Shown here piece by piece: positions 1 through 8,072 of a stretch of 13,319 bases of DNA. Origin of the DNA: an uncultured Sediminicola sp. (GTDB taxonomy: Bacteria > Bacteroidota > Bacteroidia > Flavobacteriales > Flavobacteriaceae). Location: the NCBI GenBank assembly GCA_938039345.1, contig CALHVB010000034.1:1-13319 (forward strand), given 5' to 3'. The number at the start of each line of letters is the position of its first letter. Position 1 is the first letter of the stretch. Made by a program: the position numbers and the translations under genes. A model generated the notes under the pieces. The model was not told the origin of the DNA. It saw only the letters and a list, made by a program, of their open reading frames with translations, and ran no database searches.

Positions 1-229
1 TAACTCTGTTGATGCTAGGGCTTGGGGTTATGTTCCTTTTGATCATGTAGTAGGCAAACCCGTATTAATATGGTTTAGTTGGGAAACTCTTAATAAAGGT
101 TTTAATAAAATTAGATGGGAAAGGGTATTATCTACAATAGGAACAGATGGTAAACCAAAGTCATTTCTTCTTTATTTTGTAATAGTTTTATTAGCTTATG
201 TGCTATACAATAGGCTTAAGAAGAAATGA
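1..229 (+). CDS. lepB: Type I signal peptidase, C-terminal end (partial, 5' end outside window)
   Basis: Reading from base 2, 75 codons run to a TGA at 227-229. The first residues, NSVDARAWGYVPFDHVVGKP, match the conserved box E of type I signal peptidases (family pattern GDNRDNSxDSRxWG followed by VPxxxIVGK), which lies just after the catalytic lysine region. It is followed by the usual W-F-S-W and IRWER segments. A hydrophobic stretch (FLLYFVIVLLAYVLY) and a basic KKK end suggest a C-terminal membrane anchor, as is common in Bacteroidota LepB proteins. The enzyme removes signal peptides from proteins exported through Sec at the inner membrane. The catalytic Ser and Lys lie upstream of the window and cannot be checked. 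The gene converges on the lipoprotein gene at 247, with only 17 bases between stop codons and no strong terminator. Confidence 0.9.
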   Translation, partial: NSVDARAWGYVPFDHVVGKPVLIWFSWETLNKGFNKIRWERVLSTIGTDGKPKSFLLYFVIVLLAYVLYNRLKKK

Positions 230-246
230 CTTTGTGTCATAAATTA

Positions 247-1413
247 TTATTCAATAATATTTCCTTTAACATTTAATTCTACGTTGTCGTAACCAAAATT
301 TTCAATAAAACTATCAGTAGGTGAATTAACGAGAATCCAAGAGTTTTGGTTAAAATTAAGATTATATATAGCAGATGCTTTATATTCTCCAATTAAAGGA
401 GTTTCTGTTATAGTAATATTTACTGTTCCTTCTTCGTTGGGATTTATATTTCCACCACTATTTTTAGATAATATTATTGCAAAAATATTGTCTAATCCTG
501 TAGCCGGCGTTATAATATTGCTATACTCATTAGGGCTCATAGTAGTTATAGGATAATTTCCTTGATTAACCCATGTGGCTACTCCTGTACCGTTATAAGT
601 ATTTCCTATTTGTAAATCTGGTATAGTAATTTCTGCTTCATTAAAAGAAATAGGATGTTTTGTATCAACAATTATTCTGTAGGTTGTTGATGTTGAATTA
701 GTAGAATTACTAATTTTAAAATCAACAGTATTTGGGTATTTAAAATTGATAGTTTCTCCAGTATCAACTGGGTATTTTTTAAAATCGTTATCATTTATTC
801 TATACTCAATATTAGAGCCTTTATATTTTATTGCAGGTGCTAATTCCGAAAAATCAATAGAAGCAGGAAAAAAACAAATAATAAGAGAGTCTATTGTTTG
901 TAGTTTTGATTTTTTAATTAAATCAATATCTGTGAAGGCAGAATTATCATTTGCTAATAATTCAAAATTTGTTATAGAAAGGATTTCTTCTTCTGGGTTC
1001 TCATCGATAATTATTTTTACATTATAATGTAGTGTTTTGTCAGGGTTATTTTTTGATGTAATTGTATATTTTATAAAATCGGTTTCTGAAAATAGTTCCT
1101 TATTTCCAACAGAAGGAAACACATTAAATTTTTCTGTATTTATATTTGCAGATTTTAAAGAAAGGAATAAAGAAGTTACTGTGTATGGTAATGTAATAAT
1201 AATTTCACCTTCCGTTGTTTCCTTATTATTGCTTATAACTGGCTGAGTAATTTTGATATTTGTATACTCAATTTCTTCAAAGGGGAAATCGGTTAGTTTA
1301 GCTGTTTCAAGGTTAATACTTTCTTCGGAATCTGAACCTGAATTATCATTAGAACTGCATGCAGATAATAATACAAAGAAAGTTAAAACGGTATTAAATG
1401 TAAATCTTTTCAT
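247..1413 (-). CDS. Lipoprotein of unknown function with two beta-sandwich-like repeats
   Basis: A 388-residue protein starts at the ATG at 1413. A GTG two codons upstream (1419) also opens the frame but is less likely. The N-terminus (MKRFTFNTVLTFFVLLSAC) is a lipoprotein signal peptide with lipobox LSAC and lipidated Cys19. A short polar Ser/Asn/Asp/Glu linker follows (20-35). Residues about 55-137 and 144-251 each look like an all-beta domain ending in a similar strand (HYNVKIIID and TYRIIVDTK). This pattern resembles DUF5018-type domains of Bacteroidota surface lipoproteins, but I have not confirmed a family match. The C-terminal third (255-388) is Asn/Thr-rich and also looks all-beta. 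No catalytic motif is visible. It probably sits in the outer membrane. It is last in the minus-strand block, 152 bases below smpB. Exact function is unknown. Confidence 0.8.
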   Translation of the reverse strand: MKRFTFNTVLTFFVLLSACSSNDNSGSDSEESINLETAKLTDFPFEEIEYTNIKITQPVISNNKETTEGEIIITLPYTVTSLFLSLKSANINTEKFNVFPSVGNKELFSETDFIKYTITSKNNPDKTLHYNVKIIIDENPEEEILSITNFELLANDNSAFTDIDLIKKSKLQTIDSLIICFFPASIDFSELAPAIKYKGSNIEYRINDNDFKKYPVDTGETINFKYPNTVDFKISNSTNSTSTTYRIIVDTKHPISFNEAEITIPDLQIGNTYNGTGVATWVNQGNYPITTMSPNEYSNIITPATGLDNIFAIILSKNSGGNINPNEEGTVNITITETPLIGEYKASAIYNLNFNQNSWILVNSPTDSFIENFGYDNVELNVKGNIIE

Positions 1414-1565
1414 ACCCACAAATATGTAGTATAATTTTGAAATTGTAATTAAGATTTATGTTAATTTTTATGCTTTCTTATTCTTGATAAGTAAAAATGG
1501 AAATGATGTAAATATATATGTTGAAAAAGTGAATATAGGTACTTTTGTATATATATTGAACCTAC

Positions 1566-2027
1566 TTAGTTGTTAAAATTCTTTTTAATACGGTCAAGGT
1601 TTCTTTTATTATCTCTGTCTTTTATATTTTCACGTTTATCGTATAACTTTTTACCTTTTGCAAGTGCTATTTTTATTTTAGCAAGTCCATTGTCATTTAC
1701 AAAAAGATTTAAAGGTACTATCGTAAGTCCTACATCTTTAACTTGGCGTTCTAATTTTTTTAATTCGCCTTTGTTTAATAATAATTTTCTTGAGGCTTTT
1801 GGTTTGTGGTTATAATGCGTGCCATGAGAATACTCATCTACCTGCATATTAATTACAAAGAGCTCTCTACGGTCATTAAATTCACAAAAACTTTCAGAAA
1901 TTGAAGCTTTCCCTAAACGAATAGATTTTATTTCGGTCCCAGATAGAACAATACCAGCAATGTAGGTATCGAGAAGTTCATATTCGAACTTTGCTCTTTT
2001 ATTTTTTATATTAATATTCTTCTGCAT
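1566..2027 (-). CDS. smpB: SsrA-binding protein SmpB
   Basis: SmpB binds tmRNA and delivers it to ribosomes stalled on broken mRNAs, so that the nascent chain is tagged for degradation. The 153-residue product from the ATG at 2027 is a normal family length. It begins [18 protein letters not shown] and carries the hallmark [13 protein letters not shown] (25-37) of the OB-fold core. The segment from about residue 61 to 85 ([21 protein letters not shown]) and [10 protein letters not shown] (124-133) also match, followed by the basic C-terminal tail that folds in the mRNA channel. A GTG nine bases upstream would extend the protein by three residues, but it lies inside the putative promoter -7 box, and the ATG gives the family's usual N-terminus. 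The tmRNA gene itself is not in the window. Downstream, no strong terminator is visible. Confidence 0.97.
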   Translation of the reverse strand: MQKNINIKNKRAKFEYELLDTYIAGIVLSGTEIKSIRLGKASISESFCEFNDRRELFVINMQVDEYSHGTHYNHKPKASRKLLLNKGELKKLERQVKDVGLTIVPLNLFVNDNGLAKIKIALAKGKKLYDKRENIKDRDNKRNLDRIKKNFNN

Positions 2028-2035
2028 ATGTACCA

Positions 2036-2065
2036 CAAAAATAGAAACAAATATGCGATATGCAA
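2036..2065 (-). promoter_or_regulatory. Putative smpB promoter (TTG-N19-TATTTTTG)
   Basis: On the minus strand TTG (2065-2063) is followed after 19 bases by TATTTTTG (2043-2036). This fits the known Bacteroidota primary-sigma pattern with ideal spacing. Transcription would start near 2030, only a few bases before the smpB ATG at 2027, so the mRNA would be almost leaderless. Confidence 0.6.
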
Positions 2066-2110
2066 TTCGTAAGAAATTTAATAATTAGAATGTTACTAAT
2101 ATAATTGCGA

Positions 2111-2635
2111 TTAATCCATTTTTAAATGAATTTCGCTAGGTGTATCTCCAATATAACGAACAATAAATAAACTGCTATTGTCGTACTCATCTAAGGTTTC
2201 ATATTTATCTTCGCCTATCATTTTATTTACAAAATTTGGCGTAGAATTAGAGTGCCCAATTATAAGTACATTTTTACCTTTATGATCTTGAAAAAATTGT
2301 TTAACATTTATATCTTCTGGAGTATAGTATTTAGTTTCTAGATCTTTTTTTACAGCTGTAGGAGCAGCAGTCATGGAAGTTCTTTCATAGTCTGTAATAT
2401 AAATTTGATCTAATGCAATAGGATCAAAAACCTCTGCCCATCTAATAGCTCTTCCTAATCCATCTTGATTTAATTCTGGGTCTTCGTTTTCTAAATCACT
2501 TCTATCTTTTTCGGCATGCCTTATAAAATAAAAAGTAGAGACAGTGTTGTCTTTTTGGGGAGGAATATCTTGTTTGCAACTTAGTATTGTAGTAGCAATT
2601 AAAACAACAAAAAATAAAATTTTTAATGTTTTCAT
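2111..2635 (-). CDS. Histidine phosphatase family lipoprotein (SixA/phosphoglycerate mutase-like)
   Basis: A 174-residue protein starts at the ATG at 2635. The N-terminus is a lipoprotein signal peptide ending ILSC (Cys20). The mature part is a compact histidine phosphatase domain. It has the phospho-acceptor motif FIRHAEK with Arg39 and His40, an Arg85 in the context DYERTSMTA that corresponds to the family's RTxxTA element, and the second active-site histidine His128 in IGHSNSTP. All the key catalytic residues are present, so it should be active. Its substrate (a small phosphate ester or a phosphoprotein) cannot be told from sequence. The lipid anchor places it in the envelope, on the periplasmic face of a membrane. 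It lies 75 bases downstream of the tetR-type gene and 83 bases upstream of smpB on the same strand; co-transcription with tetR is possible. Confidence 0.9.
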   Translation of the reverse strand: MKTLKILFFVVLIATTILSCKQDIPPQKDNTVSTFYFIRHAEKDRSDLENEDPELNQDGLGRAIRWAEVFDPIALDQIYITDYERTSMTAAPTAVKKDLETKYYTPEDINVKQFFQDHKGKNVLIIGHSNSTPNFVNKMIGEDKYETLDEYDNSSLFIVRYIGDTPSEIHLKMD

Positions 2636-2710
2636 AACTGTATGTTTTTATAGGAACTTAAATAACGTATTTTAGTAACTATAAAATTAATAAAAAAGTA
2701 TATGAAATGG

Positions 2711-3307
2711 CTATTTTTTAATTTCTTTACTTATTAATAAATTTAGATAAGCAACAGTATTTATAAGATATTTTTTATCCTGAGTAATGGTTGCCATAGC
2801 AATAGCACCTTGTAGCATAGTATATAGTTGCTTAGCAAACTGTAGTGGCGTAACAGGAATATTTAGTTCATTATTATGTATTCCTTTTTCTAAAACTAAA
2901 GCTATTTTTCCTTCTATGGTTTTTACAAGTTCCTTTGTAGCAGCAGCTAATAATTTATTATTATGTTGCGCATCTACGCCAATATTTAAAACTGGGCAAC
3001 CGCCAAGTTGTTTTGTAAACACATCATACTCTTTATAAAAATTTGTAAGGGAGTATATTTTATCCAGAGATGTACCTTCTGTATTTAACCTTTCGCTGAT
3101 TTTTTCGAGTAAAAGTTTGCTGTTATATTCAAATGCCGATAAGGCTAATGCTTCTTTATTTTCAAAATTACCATATAAAGATCCTTTTGTAAGTCCAGTT
3201 GCGTCAGTTAAATCACTCATGCTGGTTCCTACGTAACCTAATTTATTAAAAATTGGAGCAACAGTTTTTATGATATACGCAGCGGTTTTTTCAGCTTTCG
3301 TAGACAT
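2711..3307 (-). CDS. TetR/AcrR family transcriptional regulator
   Basis: A 198-residue protein starts at the ATG at 3307, a typical length for the family. Residues about 8-55 form the TetR_N DNA-binding domain. The helix-turn-helix is TSMSDLTDATGLTKGSLYGNF (28-48), with the recognition helix in LTKGSLYGNF. The all-helical ligand-binding part contains GGCPVLNIGVDA (102-113), a motif typical of the LmrA/YxaF-like TetR subgroup; Cys104 is the only cysteine. Members usually repress nearby efflux or oxidoreductase genes and release DNA on binding a small hydrophobic compound. The only close co-directional candidate here is the histidine-phosphatase lipoprotein downstream. The repeated GTTTAGT elements just upstream (3316-3340) could be its own operator. 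The ligand is unknown. Confidence 0.93.
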   Translation of the reverse strand: MSTKAEKTAAYIIKTVAPIFNKLGYVGTSMSDLTDATGLTKGSLYGNFENKEALALSAFEYNSKLLLEKISERLNTEGTSLDKIYSLTNFYKEYDVFTKQLGGCPVLNIGVDAQHNNKLLAAATKELVKTIEGKIALVLEKGIHNNELNIPVTPLQFAKQLYTMLQGAIAMATITQDKKYLINTVAYLNLLISKEIKK

Positions 3308-3315
3308 GCTTTATA

Positions 3316-3340
3316 GTTTAGTGCGGTTTAGTATTGTGCG
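3316..3340. promoter_or_regulatory. Tandem GTTTAGT/GTGCG elements upstream of the TetR gene (possible operator)
   Basis: On the plus strand GTTTAGT occurs at 3316-3322 and 3326-3332, exactly 10 bases (about one helical turn) apart. GTGCG occurs at 3321-3325 and 3336-3340. The block begins 9 bases before the regulator's start codon. The direct-repeat layout is seen in the sequence. An operator role is inferred, and TetR operators are more often inverted repeats. Confidence 0.3.
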
Positions 3341-3402
3341 AATATAAAAAATCTATATTGCTACTTTAAGTTTTTTGCGTAAAAAAGACTATGGTATACA
3401 GA

Positions 3403-3429
3403 AAAAACGCTCTTTTTTAGAGCGTTTTT
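3403..3429 (-). terminator. Rho-independent terminator of clpB
   Basis: A perfect 11-bp stem has arms AAAAACGCTCT (3403-3413) and AGAGCGTTTTT (3419-3429) with a 5-base loop. It lies 15 bases beyond the clpB stop codon. Read on the minus strand it ends in a run of six T, as expected for an intrinsic terminator. It separates clpB from the co-directional tetR-type gene. Confidence 0.88.
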
Positions 3430-3444
3430 AACTATTTCATATTC

Positions 3445-6033
3445 TTATTTTTGATTCCTAAACACTAATGTATCATTAAAAGAGTCTATTAAAACAATAC
3501 TTTCTGTGTTTAAAGTTCTACTTAGAATTTCTTTAGACAAACTATTTAAAACTTCTTTTTGAATAACTCTTTTTACGGGTCTGGCACCGTATTCTGGATG
3601 AAATCCTTTTTTTGCTAAATAATTAATTGCTTCATCTGTAGCATCTATTGTAATATGTTGTTTTGCCAACATTTTTTTCAATTTATTTAATTGAATTTTA
3701 ACTACCTGAGTAATATCATTGATACTTAGTGGAGTAAACATTACAATATCATCTATTCTATTTAGAAACTCTGGTCGTATAGTTTTTCTTAATACCGATA
3801 GCACTTCTGTTTTTGATGTTTCTGTAGCAATTTCTATATCTTTATTTTTTTCAAAATTTTCTTGAATAATATGACTTCCCATATTACTGGTCATAATTAT
3901 AATACTATTTTTGAAATCTGCTACACGTCCTTTATTATCTGTTAACCTACCTTCATCTAATACCTGAAGTAATATGTTAAAAGTATCTGGGTGCGCTTTT
4001 TCTATTTCGTCTAATAATATTACAGAATAAGGCCTACGGCGCATAGCTTCTGTTAATTGTCCGCCTTCATCGTATCCTACATATCCAGGAGGAGCACCAA
4101 CCAATCTACTAACAGAATGGCGTTCTTGGTATTCACTCATATCTATACGAGTCATAGCATTTTCATCATCAAAAAGATAGGCCGCAAGTGTTTTAGCTAG
4201 TTCTGTTTTACCAACCCCTGTAGTTCCTAAGAATAAAAAAGAACCAATTGGGCGTTTGGTATCTTGTAAACCAGCTCTACTTCTTCTAATAGCATCTGAA
4301 ACTGCTTGTATAGCTTCTTCTTGCCCAACTACACGTTTGTGCAATACGCTTTCTAATTGCAGCAATTTTTCACGCTCGCTTTGCATCATTTTGGTTACAG
4401 GTATACCAGTCCATTTAGCCACCACTTCAGCAATATCTTCATTGGTAACTTCTTCTTTAATAAGCGTATCTCCTTTTTGTTGTTCTGCGAGTTGCTCTTC
4501 TAATTTTTCTAGACTTTCATGTGCATCTTTTATTTTTCCATAGCGTAGTTCTGCTACTTTACCATAATCGCCATTGCGTTCTGCTTTTTCTGCTTCGAGC
4601 TTATAATCCTCAATATTTTGTTTCGTTTTTTGAATGTTATCTACAACTGTTTTTTCACTTTCCCATTTTGTAAATATTTCATTTCTCTCTTCTTTAAAAT
4701 TAGCAAGATCTACGTTTAAGGTTTTTAGTTTTGTAGCATCGTTTTCCCTTTTTATAGCTTCTATTTCAATTTCTAACTGCATTATTTTACGGTCAAGAAC
4801 ATCTAACTCTTCTGGCTTAGAATTAATTTCCATTCGTAATTTAGAAGCAGCTTCATCTATTAAATCAATAGCTTTATCTGGTAAAAATCTATTGGTAATA
4901 TATCGTTGCGATAGCTCTACTGCCGAAATTATGGATTCATCTTTTATGCGTACTTTGTGGTGAGTTTCGTATTTATCTTTTATTCCTCTTAAAATAGAGA
5001 TGGCACTCTCTGTATCTGGTTCATCAACTATAACTTTTTGAAATCTACGTTCTAATGCTTTATCCTTTTCAAAATATTTTTGGTATTCGTCTAATGTTGT
5101 AGCTCCTATAGCACGCAATTCTCCTCTTGCTAATGCAGGTTTTAGTATGTTAGCAGCATCCATAGCTCCTTGTCCACCACAAGCACCTACCAGTGTGTGT
5201 ATTTCATCAATGAAAAGAACAATGTCTCCGTCCGATGCTATTACTTCTTTAACAACAGCTTTTAAGCGTTCTTCAAATTCCCCTTTGTATTTAGCTCCTG
5301 CAATTAGCGCTCCCATATCTAATGAGAAAATTACTTTTTCTTTTAAGTTTTCTGGAATATCTCCTTGAATAATTCTGTGTGCTAAGCCTTCTGCAATAGC
5401 TGTTTTTCCAACACCAGGTTCTCCTACCAGCATGGGGTTATTTTTTGTTCTTCTAGATAGTATTTGGAGTATTCTTCTTATTTCTTCGTCTCTACCAATA
5501 ACTGGATCTAATTTTCCATTGTCTGCTAGTTCATTTAAATTTTTAGCATACTTATTTAAAGAGTTATAGTTTTCTTCTGCGTTTTGCGATGTTACTTTAT
5601 CTCCTTTTCGTAACTCTTTAATAGCTGCTTTTATTTCCTTTTCTGTTGCTCCTTGGTCTTTTAGAATTTGCGCAATTTTACTTTTAGATTTAAATATGGC
5701 AAGTAATAGGTGTTCTGTGGAAACATACTCGTCTTCCATTTTTTTTGCAATATTACTTGCTTCGTTTAGTGTACTACCAGCTTTAGGGGAAAGCATTATA
5801 TCTGTGCCTGTAACTTTTGAGAAGCTTTCTAACTCTTTTTCTACTATTTGATTTAATAGGGAGTTGTTTATTCCTATTTTCTTTAGGATATATGGTAAAA
5901 CATTTTCATCTACCGTAGTTAAGGCTTTAAATAAATGCTCGTTTTCTATTTGTTGATGCCCTAATTCTTGAGCTAGTTGCTGCGCTTGCTGCAATGCTTC
6001 TTGTGATTTTATAGTGAAATTATTAAAATTCAT
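3445..6033 (-). CDS. clpB: ATP-dependent protein disaggregase ClpB
   Basis: ClpB is a cytoplasmic hexameric AAA+ machine that, with DnaK/DnaJ/GrpE, pulls polypeptides out of aggregates after heat or oxidative stress. The 862-residue product has the full family length. It has a Clp-N double repeat (about 1-145) and an AAA-1 module with Walker A GEPGVGKT (204-211), pore loop KYKG (Tyr249), Walker B VLFIDE (272-277) and arginine-finger region LERRF (327-331). The ClpB-specific middle coiled coil spans about 405-525. AAA-2 has Walker A GTTGVGKT (603-610), pore loop GYVG (Tyr651), Walker B ILLDE (672-676) and sensor-2 GARPVKR (816-822). There is no ClpP-binding IGF/L loop, consistent with disaggregation rather than proteolysis. 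Residue 285 in [11 protein letters not shown] is Cys where I expect Gly. The gene diverges from ytxJ across 165 bases that hold possible regulatory repeats. No convincing housekeeping promoter was found upstream. Confidence 0.98.
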   Translation of the reverse strand: MNFNNFTIKSQEALQQAQQLAQELGHQQIENEHLFKALTTVDENVLPYILKKIGINNSLLNQIVEKELESFSKVTGTDIMLSPKAGSTLNEASNIAKKMEDEYVSTEHLLLAIFKSKSKIAQILKDQGATEKEIKAAIKELRKGDKVTSQNAEENYNSLNKYAKNLNELADNGKLDPVIGRDEEIRRILQILSRRTKNNPMLVGEPGVGKTAIAEGLAHRIIQGDIPENLKEKVIFSLDMGALIAGAKYKGEFEERLKAVVKEVIASDGDIVLFIDEIHTLVGACGGQGAMDAANILKPALARGELRAIGATTLDEYQKYFEKDKALERRFQKVIVDEPDTESAISILRGIKDKYETHHKVRIKDESIISAVELSQRYITNRFLPDKAIDLIDEAASKLRMEINSKPEELDVLDRKIMQLEIEIEAIKRENDATKLKTLNVDLANFKEERNEIFTKWESEKTVVDNIQKTKQNIEDYKLEAEKAERNGDYGKVAELRYGKIKDAHESLEKLEEQLAEQQKGDTLIKEEVTNEDIAEVVAKWTGIPVTKMMQSEREKLLQLESVLHKRVVGQEEAIQAVSDAIRRSRAGLQDTKRPIGSFLFLGTTGVGKTELAKTLAAYLFDDENAMTRIDMSEYQERHSVSRLVGAPPGYVGYDEGGQLTEAMRRRPYSVILLDEIEKAHPDTFNILLQVLDEGRLTDNKGRVADFKNSIIIMTSNMGSHIIQENFEKNKDIEIATETSKTEVLSVLRKTIRPEFLNRIDDIVMFTPLSINDITQVVKIQLNKLKKMLAKQHITIDATDEAINYLAKKGFHPEYGARPVKRVIQKEVLNSLSKEILSRTLNTESIVLIDSFNDTLVFRNQK

Positions 6034-6088
6034 TAGGTATATATATTATCGTTAATGTTTATTTTTGAAAAGATAAATTCAATAATCT

Positions 6089-6144
6089 TACCAGTATGCT
6101 AAAACAGACAGAATGTCTTATAAATACCAGAATAGCAAGACATT
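6089..6144. promoter_or_regulatory. Repeated motifs in the clpB-ytxJ divergent region (possible operator)
   Basis: TACCAG occurs at 6089-6094 and 6125-6130, 36 bases apart, with further similarity after each copy (TACCAGTATGCTAAAA versus TACCAGAATAGCAAGA). An 8-bp inverted repeat, AATGTCTT (6112-6119) and AAGACATT (6137-6144) with a 17-base spacer, overlaps the second copy. The block sits midway between the two start codons. The repeats are seen directly; binding by a regulator is an inference. No CIRCE-type element was seen. Confidence 0.35.
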
Positions 6145-6198
6145 TAGGCAGTTTGTAAGTATCTGGTTTTAGTTCGACTTAATTATAAAAATATAAAT

Positions 6199-6591
6199 AT
6201 GGGCATATTCGGAAATCTCTTTGGAGGAAATGATGATAATAAAAAAGAAGAAAAAGTACTTCCTTGGATTCCTTTAACATCTTTAGAGCAATTAGATGTA
6301 ATAAAAGAAAAATCTAAAACTAAAACACAATTTATTTATAAACATTCTACCACATGCGGAATTAGTAGAATGGTTATGAATACAGTAATATCTAGTTACC
6401 CTTTAACCGAGGAAGAAGCCGATTTATACTATTTAGATTTGCACTCTTACAGAGAAGTATCCAATGAAACAGGAATTCGTTTTCAGGTAATGCACGAGTC
6501 TCCCCAGCTTTTGGTAATTAAGAATGGAATTACGGTTGCTCATGCATCTCATGGAGGCATAAATGAAATAGATTTTAATAAGTTTCTGTAA
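6199..6591 (+). CDS. ytxJ: Bacillithiol-system redox protein, YtxJ/BrxC-type monothiol bacilliredoxin
   Basis: This 130-residue cytoplasmic protein with a thioredoxin-like fold belongs to the YtxJ family. Family members (BrxC in Bacillus) remove bacillithiol from S-bacillithiolated proteins. The active site reads HSTTCGIS, with Cys53 as the only cysteine in the protein, matching the family's TCxIS monothiol motif (usually TCPIS). The downstream MHESPQLLVIKNG (98-110) corresponds to the conserved HESPQ and cis-proline strand of the fold. A Gly/Asp/Asn/Lys-rich N-terminal segment (about 1-20) precedes the domain. The start at 6199 is the only sensible ATG; an A/T-rich leader without Shine-Dalgarno is normal for Bacteroidota. 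Its presence implies that the host makes bacillithiol, though the bsh genes are not in the window. It is divergent from clpB, and both would be useful in oxidative protein damage. Confidence 0.88.
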   Translation: MGIFGNLFGGNDDNKKEEKVLPWIPLTSLEQLDVIKEKSKTKTQFIYKHSTTCGISRMVMNTVISSYPLTEEEADLYYLDLHSYREVSNETGIRFQVMHESPQLLVIKNGITVAHASHGGINEIDFNKFL

Positions 6592-6695
6592 GGTTAGAAA
6601 AGCTACAATTAACTTTTATGGGGCAAGAAAACAACCAGAAAGAATTGTTTGGAATTTCTTATAAAGAGTAAAATTACTTGTCATATAAACTAAAT

Positions 6696-6728
6696 AACAG
6701 GTAATAATTAATAAAATTATTACCTGTT
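6696..6728. terminator. Bidirectional hairpin terminator between convergent genes
   Basis: A perfect 14-bp stem has arms AACAGGTAATAATT (6696-6709) and AATTATTACCTGTT (6715-6728) around a 5-base loop. T-rich sequence follows on the plus strand. It lies 33 bases from the stop of the minus-strand lipoprotein gene and about 105 bases beyond ytxJ, so it could serve both. The 170-base gap from 6592 to 6761 otherwise holds only a doubtful 17-codon reading frame (6618-6671). Confidence 0.8.
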
Positions 6729-6761
6729 TTATTATTATATTTTTTAAAGAAATAGAATAAA

Positions 6762-7943
6762 TTAAAAGTGCTGTTGTGTTATAATTCCTTTTAATTTTGC
6801 TTTTAAATCTTCACCAGCATCATAAACCATATTTTCATTTGTAGGGAAGGGTACTGCAGCTAAATTTAAAAGAGAAACTAAATTATTATCTAAAGCTCTT
6901 TTATCACCATCATAATTAGCATATATATGTTCAAATATAAACTCACTTGCTAGTGGGTACGAGTTTACTAATTGTTTCGTATTTAAATCGGTGAAACTAA
7001 CGTTTCCGGTTACTTGCGCAGCTTTAAATTGTGTAAATTGATAAAAATTACATTTTACAGTTTTAAATTTATCTATTTTAATTTTATTTCCTAAGCTGTC
7101 TTTTACCACATTCCCGTTAGTATCTAGTGCATACCTATAACCATCTTTAATTTGCTTTTCTTTAATAATTTGTTTTTCCTTTACCTGTTCTGGCGACACA
7201 TCAATATTTCTAAAAGCAACCTGCATTTCGTAATCATAACGAACTTTATTGGTAGGTTTTGTATGGTATTCTGTCCATAAATTATTTAGTCCATAGGTGT
7301 CAAAATTTAATAGTTCTTCTTCTAAACGAACTGGAATAATTTTCTCGGTATCATTTAAAAGGCTTACTTTAACATAATCTATTCCTTTAGCATGGGCTTC
7401 TTCCATTTTACTTCTAGAATCTGAGTAGCCAGGACTTATTTTATTTAAATAGCTAAAATCTTCATAAGCTTTTCTATAATCTTCTTTATGTAAAGCATTA
7501 GATAGTAATGAAGAAGCATTTGTATATAAATAATCAGAAAGCTTATTTTTACTAGTAATTATTTTTGCATCATAATTGTTAAAAGAAAATCTTGCATTTC
7601 TGTTTTCATCGTAAATACGTAATGGTAATAAAGGTTTTATGCGCTCCTGTATTGTTTTTAGATTATTATAGGTATTATGAATTTTTTCATAATTAGCTGG
7701 GTTTCCTTCTTTTTCTAAGTATGATATTTCATTTAATTCACGTTCTGTATTTTTAAGAAAGGCCTCTTCTAGTAGAGCTATATAGGGCTGATTTCCTTTT
7801 TTAGTTTTATTATCCGCAATATTTTTAATAGCCTTATTTATGGCATTGTGGTAGTTTCCTGTATTTAAAGCTTCTTGTGTTTTTTTAACTCCTGCGCAAG
7901 AAATTAGAAAAAGAATACTTATTCCGAGTAAAGATTTTTTCAT
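6762..7943 (-). CDS. Lipoprotein of unknown function with TPR-like helical region
   Basis: A 393-residue protein starts at the ATG at 7943. The signal peptide ends LISC, giving lipidated Cys16. Residues 17-190 are mainly alpha-helical and resemble degenerate tetratricopeptide repeats: QEALNTGNYHNAINKAIK near the start and NALHKEDYRKAYEDFSYLNK (149-168) have the small/aromatic spacing of TPR helices. Residues about 190-350 look beta-rich. They include a charged repeat (KEKQIIKEKQI, 255-265) and a turn-rich stretch DTNGNVVKDSLGNKIKID (274-291). The single mature-part cysteine other than Cys16 is Cys298. I do not recognise the family or any catalytic motif. An outer-membrane scaffold or assembly role would fit but is only a guess. 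It is 129 bases downstream of the T9SS cargo gene on the same strand and ends at a clear terminator. Confidence 0.82.
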   Translation of the reverse strand: MKKSLLGISILFLISCAGVKKTQEALNTGNYHNAINKAIKNIADNKTKKGNQPYIALLEEAFLKNTERELNEISYLEKEGNPANYEKIHNTYNNLKTIQERIKPLLPLRIYDENRNARFSFNNYDAKIITSKNKLSDYLYTNASSLLSNALHKEDYRKAYEDFSYLNKISPGYSDSRSKMEEAHAKGIDYVKVSLLNDTEKIIPVRLEEELLNFDTYGLNNLWTEYHTKPTNKVRYDYEMQVAFRNIDVSPEQVKEKQIIKEKQIKDGYRYALDTNGNVVKDSLGNKIKIDKFKTVKCNFYQFTQFKAAQVTGNVSFTDLNTKQLVNSYPLASEFIFEHIYANYDGDKRALDNNLVSLLNLAAVPFPTNENMVYDAGEDLKAKLKGIITQQHF

Positions 7944-8072
7944 AATATATTGATTTAAAAGGTTTGTTGAAGCTATATTCCAATAGCCATGCCAAAATCA
8001 TATAAATAACGAATCATTACTGTTTTTCGTATGATGAGAAGCCTGTATATTGCAATAAAACATTAGTAAAGC

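Noticed and set aside
225..260. Possible terminator between lepB and the convergent lipoprotein gene
   Set aside because: Only a 5-bp ATGAC/GTCAT stem and an A/T-only 7-bp palindrome are present; neither is strong enough to call.
1477..1491. CTTAT/ATAAG hairpin below smpB
   Set aside because: A 5-bp A/T-rich stem without a following T run on the minus strand is likely chance.
6618..6671. 17-codon ORF (MGQENNQKELFGISYKE) after ytxJ on the plus strand
   Set aside because: Too short to judge and no recognisable family. It lies upstream of the shared terminator so could be transcribed, but there is no independent support for translation.
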